From assembly GCA_021521415.1 (NCBI GenBank), contig JAIQDT010000059.1, forward strand, positions 4,156,001-4,220,000: 64,000 nt of DNA, read 5' to 3'. Below are positions 10,712-21,047 of this stretch, piece after piece (positions within the stretch are counted from its first letter, which is position 1; each line of letters opens with the position of its first letter). The DNA comes from Bidens hawaiensis (Eukaryota; Streptophyta; Magnoliopsida; Asterales; Asteraceae). A program made the position numbers and the translations under genes. The notes beneath the pieces are model-generated. The model did no database searches and had not been told where the DNA came from. It saw only the letters and a list, made by a program, of their open reading frames with translations.

Positions 10712-13700
10712 TTACATGAAGTCCTCTTCAAGTTCCTGCAAGGATTTGTTGGTCGACGCAATCTCTTTATTGGAAGTCATTTTGTCGGCAACCATCAGAT
10801 TCTTGTAGCTCCTCACCTCTGCTTGTTTCTCCTTTTCCAGCCTCTCCATTTCCTCTCGCCGTTTCTGTTCCAACATGAATTACTATCTTAATATTACAAA
10901 CACACATAATAAAAATTCATAGATAGATGTATATACTCACTTTGTCTCGCAGCAGCTGCTTCCTCTCTGCCCTTTCTGCTGCATTAACCGCTTCACGCTC
11001 AGCTACACATCAACATGTAATTAGCTCATCACAATAGCCAAATCATTAACTTCACTTCTAAATTTGTTACTTTCATCCCAAAATCACACTTCAAAACTTA
11101 GTATAGCCCCCAATTTTATGACACTTGTACCCTTCCCTTATGACTTGCATTAGGACACGCGACTTTAGAGTATAAAAAGAAGGGTGTGATGGTACCTCAG
11201 TTTATAAAATGCAATTTTAATAAAATGGGAATATATGAAACTTTTTTAATAAGTATATCTATACTTACTATATTAAAATACATATAGGAAGGGCAAAACC
11301 GTCATTTTCTCAAGAGTTTTACAATATGCGATGCTTGAACTACAACCAGCTATTGCATAATGTGAAACAAAGCCCTGAATCCCGATTCAAAATTCATATT
11401 ACGCTTTTGCTTTTTGCTTTATAAGACAGATCCGAAAGGACATGAACATGGGTGGTTTTATCCAGTTTGAAAATCTGCAGTCACACTCGCTGCTACATGC
11501 TGCTCCACAGGTTACGATTCCCGTGTTACTCTTAAAAGTCATCATATATATCTATATCTGTGTTTGAATATTTGATTGATGCAATCAGTGCACAGAACCT
11601 ATTGAGTTTGTTTGTGATATCTCTTGTTTATGAAGTGAGAGATGATCTTATCATCTTTGCAATATGCACACGTATATTTGATGAATAGTTGGATAATATA
11701 TGTGGTTTTTGTGTTTGGCGTTTCAAATGAGGCAATTGAGCAACTAGCTTTGGTGAAGGTAAAGTTTTTGAATTTTAGCCAGAGAAATAATAAAAAAGAT
11801 AATTACAATAACCTATAAATCTTGTGTATTGTTGCTGTTATGTCTAAACACAGGTTTTGTTAGCAAGCTCAGCAACCTACTGATGAAAAATGTTCAGGTT
11901 AGTAACATGCATGACGGGGTTTGCACTTGCTTGTATTCTGCTTTCTGGTCTTTTAGAAAAATATTTTTGCACACGTCCCAGAACAGGTATGAACCAAACT
12001 CACTGCCTTTTCGTGTGACATTATTATTTATTAGGGTTTAACTTCATATATTAGATGATTACTGAAACATTTAGTTTCAATACTTTGTCTACAATTAACA
12101 ATTTCCTACTTCAAAATGCAAGCTGCCTTTGGTAGATCCCAATACAAAAAAAAAGGTTTAACTTTTTTTTCCTTACGGCTGTTGACTTTACGTTATTTCA
12201 TGGTCAATAGGACGGTTCAAAAAGCTCGCAGCTCGCTCGAAGTTCACTTGAAAAAAGCTTATTTTTAACGAGCCAAGCCAATTTGACTTGGTCTGTAAAT
12301 GAGCCGAGCTAAAGTCAGTTATCGTGGCTTGCCCTATAACTGGCTTGCTGGCTCGCTCAATATACACACACACATATATATATACATTTATATATATTGA
12401 AATAACAAACAAAATACAATGTTATAAATTGTTTAATTTATAACTTATGAAGTACGAGTATGTTAACAAAAAAATTTCCGTCTTTTATATATATGAGTAC
12501 GTGTAAAAGAAACTAAAACAAAAGTAAAAAAAATATATATAATAATAATAGTAACAATAATAATAATATCGAGCCGGTTTGACGAGCCACAAGCTGGGTC
12601 AAATTTTTACGAGCCTAGCTCGAGTTTGGGCTCGTTCAAGTTTGAGTCGTGCCGAGTCCAACCTGGATTCGGGTCATTTACAACCCTATCTCATGGAAGT
12701 AAAATTAAGGAATTCGTGTATCAGGCGTGAATCTGATTTTGCGAGAATCCTCTAGCATATGGTATCTTCTGTGTCTTATTCATTATTTATTAGTTTTTAT
12801 TAGTTTCAGTAATAAGGATGACTATATGCTATGTTGACTTTTGCAGGTTCTCACTGAAAAAATACCAGCTATGGGATAACATGAGGGCACTCTAATCGAT
12901 TGATTTGAGGAACACGAGTTTCCTGTTCGTAGAGTTCTCTTACACAATCACAGCTTCTTTTCGTCTCTAGAATTAAATCTGAAAACCCCTTAATGGTTGA
13001 TATTTAGATTGCCCCCAATCGTATTTTGTAGAAGTTACTATTGGGTTGCTCTCAGTGTGATTTTGTACACCAATTTTTACTCGATAACTTTGCTATATTA
13101 AAATTTCCAATGGGCTATGGCTGCTGTAAAAGTTTTACTTGGATATCTAAAAACGAGTAAGGATATCTAACTACCTTGTATCGAATTCGAACCGAAATAA
13201 ACCAGATTTTAGCTATCTTTTGCAGCTTATACTATGACAGACTGTTTGGCTTTATATAGTCAAACTGTCAAAAAATATTTGGAGGAGTTGGAAGATTGAC
13301 TTTTCAGCCCCTGTCTTTGTTTGTTTTGGCTTTGTATGTTTTTTTCTATATTCCTTTATTGCTATTTTTTTCAGTCCTTTTAGGTTTCGTGTTCTTTAAC
13401 GCTCATGCTTTGTTTTATCAATGTTTTGACACCAATATTTTTAACGATTCAATGCTCCCGCCACATCGCGCGGGTTTCCTGCTAGTTTGATAGCAAAGTA
13501 GTACCTTTCAGATCAGGTTTTCTTTCAACTTTCGTGCGGTTGAGCCTATTAACAACCTCGTTTATTCGCTTCTCTACTCTCACGGTGCGCACCTGAACAT
13601 TCATACAAAGCATACATACATACGGAACTAAGGATGAAACAAATAGAATACGTGTACGTGTGCGTGTGAAATTTTGACTGACCGCTTTATTGTTGTGGAA

Positions 13701-14743
13701 ACCAACTTGACCAACATCCATAGACGGAGTCTTCTTTAAGTTTTGCCAAGGAGTATAAACAACATCAATGTTATTCACTTTATTTCCTGCCATGTACAAC
13801 ACCGCATTCAGCAAATACACACATGTTTCTACAGCCTGGCCCGCATATTTATTTGAATATGCGTCATTTTTGAACACTAAAAGGTCATACGAGTAATATG
13901 GCAGACTTTAGCTAACTGGTCAAAAGCACATAAAATGTGTGTTTACAACTTTCTAAATTGCTTTTATTAGTAAGACACATCATTAATCTAGTATATTATT
14001 CAGTAGCACAAGATGTTTTGACCAGCCAAAAAAATTGAATCAAACCTGGTTTAAATTGTAAGCACATTTTTTTGTAACAGAGTAAGTACCAAGGTAAACA
14101 AAAATAATAATAATATTTTTAAAGACAGAGTGATATGGAGTTGCCTTGAATGGAATTTGCTTTGACAAGCTGAGCACAATCTTCAAGAAGGCCTTCGGAG
14201 ATGTCATCAATTGTCTGACCCTTAAGTAGCCTCACATACACGTGAGCAGAAGACATTTTATCCACATGGAACCTGCACTAGAAAAAAAAAGCCCTGTATG
14301 AAAAATTAGATATCATATAAGCTGCTATCTCATCATTCTATATGATTTTATTATCTAGCTAAACTTTGCACCTGGCCAATATAAACACAAATAGTATTGA
14401 AATATGCCATGCCAGCCACACTTTCCATAAATACAAAAGTTAGATGTTTAAACAAGTAAAGCACTTCTGTGACAGCGATCCAATCCTTTGATTTGATAGT
14501 AAAGTTGTTAATTCGTAGGTAAGGTTTAATTGAAATGTCCCTCCCCAAACAATAAATACAACTGAATACCCGGTTATGTTATGTTATGTTATGTATGAAT
14601 AATAATATAACAATGGAAAGAATTAGGAACCAAATGTCTTCTGGGAATCCGTATTTGATGAGTTCTTCGTTCTCAAACTTGTCAAGACCCATGAAGATGG
14701 TGTAGTCTCCAGCTTCTGGCCTCGCTTTGAAGTAGAACACCAT
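10712..14743 (-). CDS. CCDC25-like protein (NFACT-R/DUF814 domain), six exons, intact
   Basis: Exons, minus strand: 14743-14631, 14272-14145, 13786-13683, 13592-13505, 11002-10941, 10864-10712; 648 nt joined, giving 215 aa with a TAA stop. All phases fit. Residues 1-145 form the NFACT-R/DUF814-type domain ([85 protein letters not shown]). The rest is a charged coiled coil ([20 protein letters not shown]) ending ELEEDFM. Human CCDC25 is about 208 aa and has the same layout, including an acidic FM end. NFACT-R domains are linked to ribosome-associated RNA or quality-control roles; the plant function is not established here. The start is the first ATG and matches family length. Intron 2 appears to use a GC donor (CAAG/GCAACT). 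A Helitron occupies intron 4. Its promoter would lie in the AT-rich 14.75-15.4 kb region. Confidence 0.9.
11258..13485 (+). mobile_element. Non-autonomous Helitron in intron 4 of the CCDC25-like gene
   Basis: The left terminus TCTATACTTACTATATTAAA is preceded by A. The right terminus is a GC hairpin (CCCGC ... GCGGG), then TTTCCTG and CTAG, followed by host T at 13486. This A/T insertion between TC and CTAG ends is diagnostic. Total 2228 bp, with no Rep/helicase. It runs antisense to the host gene, with its 3' end about 18 bp inside the intron from the splice donor at 13504. Its interior has exon-like pieces bounded by splice-like sites (about 11445-11508, 11724-11760, 11853-11897, 12845-12890), suggesting captured gene fragments, origin unknown. 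Confidence 0.85.
12205..12692. mobile_element. AGCTCG-rich hAT-like repeat inside the Helitron
   Basis: Both halves are rich in GAGC/GCTC words (GCTCGCAGCTCGCTCGAAG on the left, CGAGCCTAGCTCGAGTTTGG on the right), facing each other, with an AT and microsatellite centre. Related sequences lie in introns 2 and 6 of the boron transporter gene. Imperfect ends resemble TAGGGTTGTAAA, but no clean 8-bp duplication was found. Confidence 0.45.
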
Positions 14744-14759
14744 CTTCCTTCCTCCCTTC

Positions 14760-15420
14760 GATTCCCTCTAGGGTTTCCTCTGCGTGCCAACCAAAACTAT
14801 AAAGGAAAAAGAAAAAGAACAAGAATCATTAAACGACGCGGCTGCTTATATCTAATTATTTAGTCCTCCGTTGGGAATTAATTAATAAAACCATAAATTT
14901 AAAAATAAATATTATTTGTTAATGATTATTTAAATTTTATAAATTATTAGGTTACTTTTTAACTAAAAGTCTTCTTAAATTTCCGACTACAAAAGCAAAA
15001 AATAATAATAATAAAAATTAATTATTAAACTTATTTTGAAAAATAAAATAACTATATTTGCATGCATGAAATTTTCATATTTATTGTAATGTTGGAAATT
15101 ATAATCCATGTTAGTGTAACATAAGCGATTATTAATAGTAAGACATAATACTACTATTTATTTTCAACCAATTCTTAAAGTTTAAAAACATGGCGTTCAA
15201 TGTTAGCAATCTTAAACCGATTGTTAATAGTAATATTTTAAAAAATAATAAAAAAAACATAAACCATAAGAATTAAAACATGCAATAATTAAAACATAAA
15301 CCACAAGAATTGTAAATTTCAAATAGTGCGTGCATAAACAAAAAACCCAAACGTGAGTAAATAATCAAAATTCAAAGCAGCCGGTACGAAGAAATAAAAA
15401 ATGTTCTTAAAAAGTGTTTG
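14760..15420. other. AT-rich upstream spacer of the CCDC25-like gene
   Basis: The immediate upstream of the start codon presumably holds the promoter and leader. No convincing TATA box or other gene was seen. Several ATTAATAA/TTTAAAAA stretches only. Confidence 0.4.
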
Positions 15421-15424
15421 ATGA

Positions 15425-15662
15425 GAAGGTTTTTTTTTCTATTTTGGGAATCAAGAGCTTGGGCTTGCCATTTTCTTCATCACGTTGTCCCCGAATGAGA
15501 TTTGGTTGTATACTGAGTCGGGGGATGATCCACATCAATGAGATTCCTTTTCAAAGTGGGAGTTGAACAGGTCGGAGAAGTCTTCTCATTGTTGTATGCG
15601 ATGCTCTTTCCTGTGCTTTTTTCCATTGCTTTGAGATTGTCATCGGTCACCGACATAACATC
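15425..15662 (-). pseudogene. Fragment resembling the C-terminus of a Helitron-associated RPA70-like protein
   Basis: The minus strand from about 15660 reads MSVTDDNLKAMEKSTGKS, then SPTCSTPTLKRNLIDVD, a stop (TGA), and in another frame DEENGKPKLLIPKIEKK. Low-complexity Thr/Pro followed by KRNLIDVD and a LLIPKIEK tail recalls the C-terminal tails of plant replication protein A 70-like copies spread by Helitrons. The match is weak and from memory of the family style. The frame break makes it non-coding today. Confidence 0.3.
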
Positions 15663-15699
15663 TTATTAAAATAATAACAAAAAAGATGTCGTAACAAAT

Positions 15700-16577
15700 A
15701 CAGATGGGCATACAAACGGTTTCGAAAACTGAACCGTAACCGAACCGGTTTGAACATGATATTACAACAACCGGTTTTTAGTTATAAACCACCGGGTTAT
15801 GACCGGTTTGGAGATTTTTTTTAGCTAAAACCGGTTTCAATCCGATATTTTGGAACCGGTTAGACAAAAACATGTTTCATCCGGTTTAAAACCCGTTTGT
15901 AGCTCAAAACTAATTTATAGCTCACATATCATTTCCATTTATAGTTCATTGATCATTCCATGTAGTGCCCCATTGGAAAATCAATTTATTGTTAAGGAAA
16001 ATGTGATTGTAATTATAATAATGATAGTAACAATGGCTTATGTTACAGTAAGAAAGATATTTTGGAACCGGTTAATCAAAAACAAATTTAGCCCGGTTTA
16101 AAACCCGTCTGTCTATATACGTCAACTTCAAAACTAATTTATAGCTCACATATCATATCCATTTATAGCTCATTAACCATTCCATGTAATGCCCGGTTGA
16201 ACTTTGGAAATCAATTTATTGTAAAGGAACATAGGAAATATCAATTGGAAACCAATATATGGTAATTAGTTCTAGCCGTAATGGCAGTATCAATACATAG
16301 ATACCAACATTGATAGGATAATATCAATTGACGTAAGTGTTGGTTGACGTACGTGAAGACCCAAATCTATTGGTAGCATATGGTAAGCAAAAGATTCTTG
16401 GTAATGCTTTGGTTGACAGTTTCTCAAGGTTATAAAAAAAGATAATGATATATACAATATGTCAAAACTTCTTTACAAAATATAGGCCTTTAAAGTGTAA
16501 AGAACCGGACGTTCAATGAACTGCTCGGGTTTAAACCGAAATGGGTTTAAACCGAAAACCAGTTTGTGCACCTCTAG
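15700..16577. mobile_element. Non-autonomous hAT element, TSD TAACAAAT
   Basis: An 878-bp insertion is flanked by the 8-bp direct repeat TAACAAAT (15692-15699 and 16578-16585). Imperfect terminal inverted repeats: ACAGATGGGCATACAAACGG on the left and, inverted, CTAGAGGTGCACAAACTGG on the right. An 8-bp duplication with GGTGCA-type ends is typical of the hAT superfamily. The interior is rich in AACCGGTTT words and holds a duplication. No transposase. Confidence 0.85.
15848..16236. repeat. Internal tandem duplication of the hAT element, period about 212 bp
   Basis: The block starting TTTGGAACCGGTTA and running through CCGGTTTAAAACCCGT, TAATTTATAGCTCACATATC and CAATTTATTGT recurs: unit 1 about 15848-16005, unit 2 about 16059-16236. 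The units differ by substitutions and a short insertion, so the duplication is not recent. Confidence 0.8.
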
Positions 16578-16783
16578 TAACAAATGTGTCAACTACTATT
16601 TTAAAAAGGAATCGGTAAATAGCAAATGTTGTTTAATTATTTATTGTTGTTGTGTAATGAAGGAAAATAATTTAAAATGAAAAGTGACATACCTTTACAC
16701 TAAATGTGTCAACGGACACACCAACAGTAATGGAGTTGGATTCTTGATGCTATTGAATGAACTAAACAAACAAATTTAAGTAA

Positions 16784-16835
16784 GGGGCTGTTTGGTAGCC
16801 TCTTAACAGTCATTAAGAGGCTACCAAACATACCC
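16784..16835. mobile_element. 52-bp hairpin micro-MITE, TSD TAA
   Basis: An inverted repeat with 18 perfect paired bases per arm (TGTTTGGTAGCCTCTTAA), a 6-base loop and GGGG/CCC tips, flanked by TAA at 16781-16783 and 16836-16838. TGTTTGG near the tip and a 3-bp TAA duplication fit Tourist/PIF-Harbinger MITEs. It looks like a core-deleted remnant of one. It could also give rise to a small hairpin RNA if transcribed. Confidence 0.7.
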
Positions 16836-16838
16836 TAA

Positions 16839-17391
16839 GACTAAACAAATCAAAATATCAATTGATAATTGAAAATAATTCTTCATTAAAAAGTGTCGAT
16901 TGGCCATGTAAAGTTTAAAATATCAAGTGAAAAGGTGTTGGTTTACCATTCTTTTAGGCAATTAGCAAACCAATGATAGGATAATAATAAGCTATTGACG
17001 AAAATAAAAGATCATTCCTTTTGAAAATTAAAGTTGAAATCCAAGCATTTGGTGAAAATTAATTGAATAGAAAAAATTCCTTAAAGTTAAATCCCCATAG
17101 AAAAAATTCCAAGCAGAACAAAAATTTATATTTTAATTAAAACAGATAAACTTTATTTTAAAAGATCAACATTTTTAGTCGTCAATATTGCATTGAGTTT
17201 TGAACAGTTATTAAGTCAAATTCGACACTTACAAGTTATAATCTTAAAAGTAAATAAAATATAATTGCTAACATATTAAATGCATAATTAAATTAAATTG
17301 ATTTATCTAGTGAATATGGGTTAAAAAAGGAGGAAGTCATGAGAGCATGACAAGTGGCAAAACATGGTACTCTTTTATTAGAATAGTAAGA
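16839..17391 (-). mobile_element. Possible Helitron 5' end at 17391 (minus strand)
   Basis: On the minus strand from 17391 the sequence begins TCTTACTATTCTAATAAAAG preceded by A. This is nearly the same start as the Helitron at 56193-57878 (TCTACCTATTCTAATAAAG). The matching CTAG 3' end to the left was not identified, so the left coordinate is arbitrary. The AT-rich interior holds no gene. Confidence 0.4.
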
Positions 17392-17496
17392 TACAAAATA
17401 ACCATTTAGTTTTTTTATTCAAATACAAATTAAGGTGTAGTTTTATATATAACACGATGTAGCTATAATGTAGTAATTACACTACGATTTAATTAC

Positions 17497-18081
17497 TGTA
17501 GAAGTAAGGTCCTTCAAAATACAGGTGGGAAGGACATGACTCACAACTGCGGGAAGATCACAACAGGAAACATAGCCATCCGCATAAGGATAAGAGTGGA
17601 TGATGGAAAGCCATAACCAATCACGAATACTAGAATCCATAAGGGGACACATAGTACATAAAGGGCAGAGGTGCACGACGAGCCTATCACCAGCACTCTA
17701 CCTTCAGGAGACACTATTCTACCTGCCAAGCTATCTCAACCAATCAGGAACCAGTAACGTTCCAAGGCACAATGAATAGAAGGTTCAGAAGATGGTGACA
17801 GCTTGCCAAATTTTCTCCACCCCTTCAGCTATAAATAGGAGGCAGAACCAATGGTAAGGGCGCCTTATTCTTCTCACATCAATACTCACCACATTCAATA
17901 CTGATTCTCACGCCGGATGGTGGTTACGAGAAGAACCCACCTCCATCCCCCTTCTCGTAACGAGCTCACAGTGTTTTGTTTTGTAGGATTCGCTGGTGCG
18001 AACCTTGAAGGACCTGACGCTATTCCCATATCCGGACGATATACTAACTTAACCGCTCTAGGTTCATTTAGTGTTTCTTCA
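17497..18081 (+). mobile_element. 5' LTR of a decayed Ty3/gypsy element
   Basis: Starts TGTAGAAGTAAGGTCC and ends GTGTTTCTTCA. A TATA box, GCTATAAATAGG, lies at about 17829, with a leader beginning near the CTTATTCTTCTCACATC block. Directly after the end comes TTAGCACCATCTGTGATAG. This differs by G-to-A changes from the TTGGCGCCGTCTGTGG-type primer binding site used by Tat-like gypsy elements. The ending matches that of the solo LTR at 55077-56042. No 3' LTR was found; the element is cut off by the copia at about 19990. Confidence 0.75.
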
Positions 18082-18339
18082 TTAGCACCATCTGTGATAG
18101 CTAGAACAACTAAGAAGATTTAACTCAACCAGACCATGATAGGTTCTCATCAGCCATCGCCGGCTACCCCCCCCCCCCCCCCATCCTCATCAAGAATAGG
18201 GTTAGCCGCGGGTATTTAAGTTATGGACAAAGTTTTGACGAAAACTTCATAGCAGTAGAAAACTCAAGACAACTAGACTTGTCGTTCTAGGTTAGGAATA
18301 ACGACATCCCACACCGAAAAAGGAGCAACCAAGCAAGCC

Positions 18340-19920
18340 CCGTAGTTGATCCTATGGAATGGCTTAGGCGAGAAAAAGAACGACTTGCTAAAGAACAAGA
18401 AAGAATTACCCAAGAACACAAGCGTCGAATCCAGGAACAGCAAAGGCGGAAGGAGGGGGCAGATAACACCGCGAAACTCCAATGTGAAGGATTTGAGGAA
18501 GAAGATTCATCAAGTGAAAACTAACAAACTCGCCCAAGGGAAAGAGCAAACCACAACAATCGAATGCCAGAAACCCACAGCGGTGATAACGGCCCGGTCC
18601 ACATAAGTGGTCGTGACAAAGGTTGTAGCACAGGGTGAGATGATAGTCGAAGCTTGGCTTACAACCAGAGTCGCGCCACCCATTAAATGCATAATCGAGA
18701 TAGAAGTGAACAACCGCAAGGCGACGAGGGAAGTGATAGCAGCAAAGCAGAACACAGCTACCACCAGGAGGCAACGCTCACAACAGAGTACAACCAAGGC
18801 GTCTAGTGCCTTATTACCCTGACGCCGGCATGGATTTCATAAAAGCCTGCAGGCCGAAAGCCTTTGCAGAAAAATCTAAGTTCATCTCAAGAATCACGGA
18901 AGCTCTACACCTATCAAACTATAAATTTCCTTCCTCAGTAGGGAAGTATGACCGGTGTAATTGATCCTAACGACCACCTCCAGAGATTCATAGCGACTGG
19001 AGGAGTAGAAGGATGGACCCTCCCTATGTGGTGTCACATGTTTGTACTAACACTCCATGTAGTAGCACGCGAGTGGTTCGAAAGGTTACTGGAAGGCTAA
19101 ATCAAAGACTTTGAAGATTTGATAGAAAAATTTTCGCAACACATCAGCCAACATCGGAGACATAAGAAAGATCCCATGGACATACTAACTGTCATCTGCA
19201 AGAAAACGAGCCCATCGAAGACTTCATCACAAGGTTTAATAAAGAAGGCCTTATGATCGGAGGAGTAAGCGAGAATATGATGAGAACCGGTTTTCAGCAA
19301 TGTGTCAGAAGTGATGATCTCATTCGCTGCTTATTAGGAAGATACAGGATGCCAAAGTCATGGGATGCAATCATGACAGCCGCAAAGGTATATGCAGCAA
19401 CAGAAAGGCCACAGAGTTGCAAAGAATATCAGCGAAACGACTCGCAACCCGACTCTCAAGCATCAAAGAACAACCAAAAGGAGAGATCATCAATCTGGTC
19501 TCGGATCCAGCAACCCATGGAAACCCCACCTACTGAAGTCAAACCGCTGCTAGGACATAAATCAAAGCAAAATAAAGGACGACGGAACCGAGAATGGATA
19601 CAGTTGACAAAAACGCCGTCAGAAATCTTAGCTACTGAAAAATTTACTTCAAGGCACCAAACCCAATGGTGAATATGAAAAATCTAGAAGATTCAAAATA
19701 TGGACATTTCCATGAAGATATTGGACACAATACTGATGGATGCATTAGCTTAAAGTATGAAATAGAAGAAGCAACTAAGATAGGAAAGCTGGAACATCTG
19801 TTGAAGGCAGTGTGGAAAAACGTTAGCAAAGGAAACTCCAATCAGGAAGAAAGCCCGCCCAAGAAGCAGATTAGAAACCTTAGTATTCACATGATTCAGG
19901 AAGGTCAATTCCGAAAGTAA
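18340..19920 (+). pseudogene. Ty3/gypsy gag remnant
   Basis: The pieces are in shifting frames. A charged coiled coil starts MEWLRREKERLAKEQERITQ (about 18355). Further on come HLQRFIATGGVEGWTLPMW, then AREWFERLLEG with a stop, IKDFEDLIEKFSQHIS and EPIEDFITRFNKEGL. An open part at 19253-19672 (MIGGVSENMMRTGFQQCVRS ...) and a CFHEDIGHNTDGC-like segment (19666-19920, GHFHEDIGHNTDGCISLKYE) follow. This order matches retrotransposon gag proteins of the Tat type (PF03732-like core). Several stops and frameshifts prevent function. Pol is missing, since the sequence ends where the copia begins. A run of 15 C (about 18168-18182) lies in the leader. Confidence 0.75.
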
Positions 19921-19989
19921 AAAAGATCTACCTCGACCAGCAAATCATGAAGGAAGAACTGGTGATATTCCCACAAGTAAAGGGAGAAT

Positions 19990-20700
19990 TGCGTCTAATT
20001 TGGTCAAAAAAAATTAAAGTTTTGGTTAATGGTGATTGAAGTTTCAACTCATGTGTTTATGGTAAATGAGTTGTTTTTCAACTATAAATACCAAGGTATT
20101 CCTTGGTTGAAAGACACACAAAATAACACATTCTCTCTTGTGTTTTCTCCAACTTTCTCCCTAAAGAATTCCAACATTCTTGATCATCTTCATCATTTTC
20201 TTTAAGGTACTATTCGGGTGCTAGACCCCTCACTAGCAGTACATATTGGTATTTTCAACTATAAATACCAAGGTATTCCTTGGTTGCAAGACACACAAAA
20301 TAACACATTCTCTCTTGTGTTTTCTCCAACTTTCTCCCTAAAGAATTCCAACATTCTTGATCATCTTCATCATTTTCTTTAAGGTACTATTTGGGTGCTA
20401 GAGCCCTCACTGGCTGTACATATTGTTTAGGCTGATGTACCCTGGGAAACAAAACGGGGAGAGACTCGGAATTTGTTTTAAGGGCCCCGTGTAAAAAACG
20501 ATTCTCGGCCACAAAGACCACGACACCATTCTTCTTCTACACCTTTCTTTCATTTTTTTTATTTCAATTGTATTGTAATTTTGATTTTTCCGGTGTAATT
20601 CATATTGTAATTTACTTGCTTTCCTAGATAGGTTTGATTCCTTGTATTGTAATCATTTTATTAAAAGTGTTTTAGTTTTATACCCGAGCGGATTCCTACA
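19990..20700 (+). repeat. 5' LTR of the copia element, truncated, with a 177-bp tandem duplication
   Basis: Matches the 3' LTR from GAATGAGTTGTTTTTCAACT onward and ends GAGCGGATTCCTACA. The part holding the TATA-like CTATAAATACC, from TCAACTATAAATACC at 20078 to about 20254, is repeated from 20255 to about 20430. The 3' LTR has it only once. This 5' copy therefore has two core promoters. Confidence 0.85.
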
Positions 20701-21047
20701 ATCTTAAAACAAATTTTTAAAAACTCACCATTCGTGTATTCAAAACATTCTCGTGTGACTCAAACTAGTTTTGTTTCACGCGGCTGTGTTTTTAAAAAAC
20801 ATTTTTTTTCATTTTTATTCAAAGGAGCGACTTTGTAGAAACAGAAACCGGTTACAATTCGGATTTTTAACGCTAAACTCTTGGAAAAACCCATTGTTTG
20901 GTCCCTTCAAAGTTTGACTTAGAACACCTTCGGTGGGTTAATTCGAGAGTTCAGATTAAAAAGTTTTGTGTAACTTTAATTTAGTGGGAGCAACCACTAT
21001 TAATATTTTTGAAAATCTAACTTAGCATAGTTTATTTTTCAGAAAAA

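Noticed and set aside
12188..12412. 74-codon minus-strand ORF in the Helitron
   Set aside because: Overlaps the AGCTCG-rich repeat and a TA/CA microsatellite; no protein-like content.
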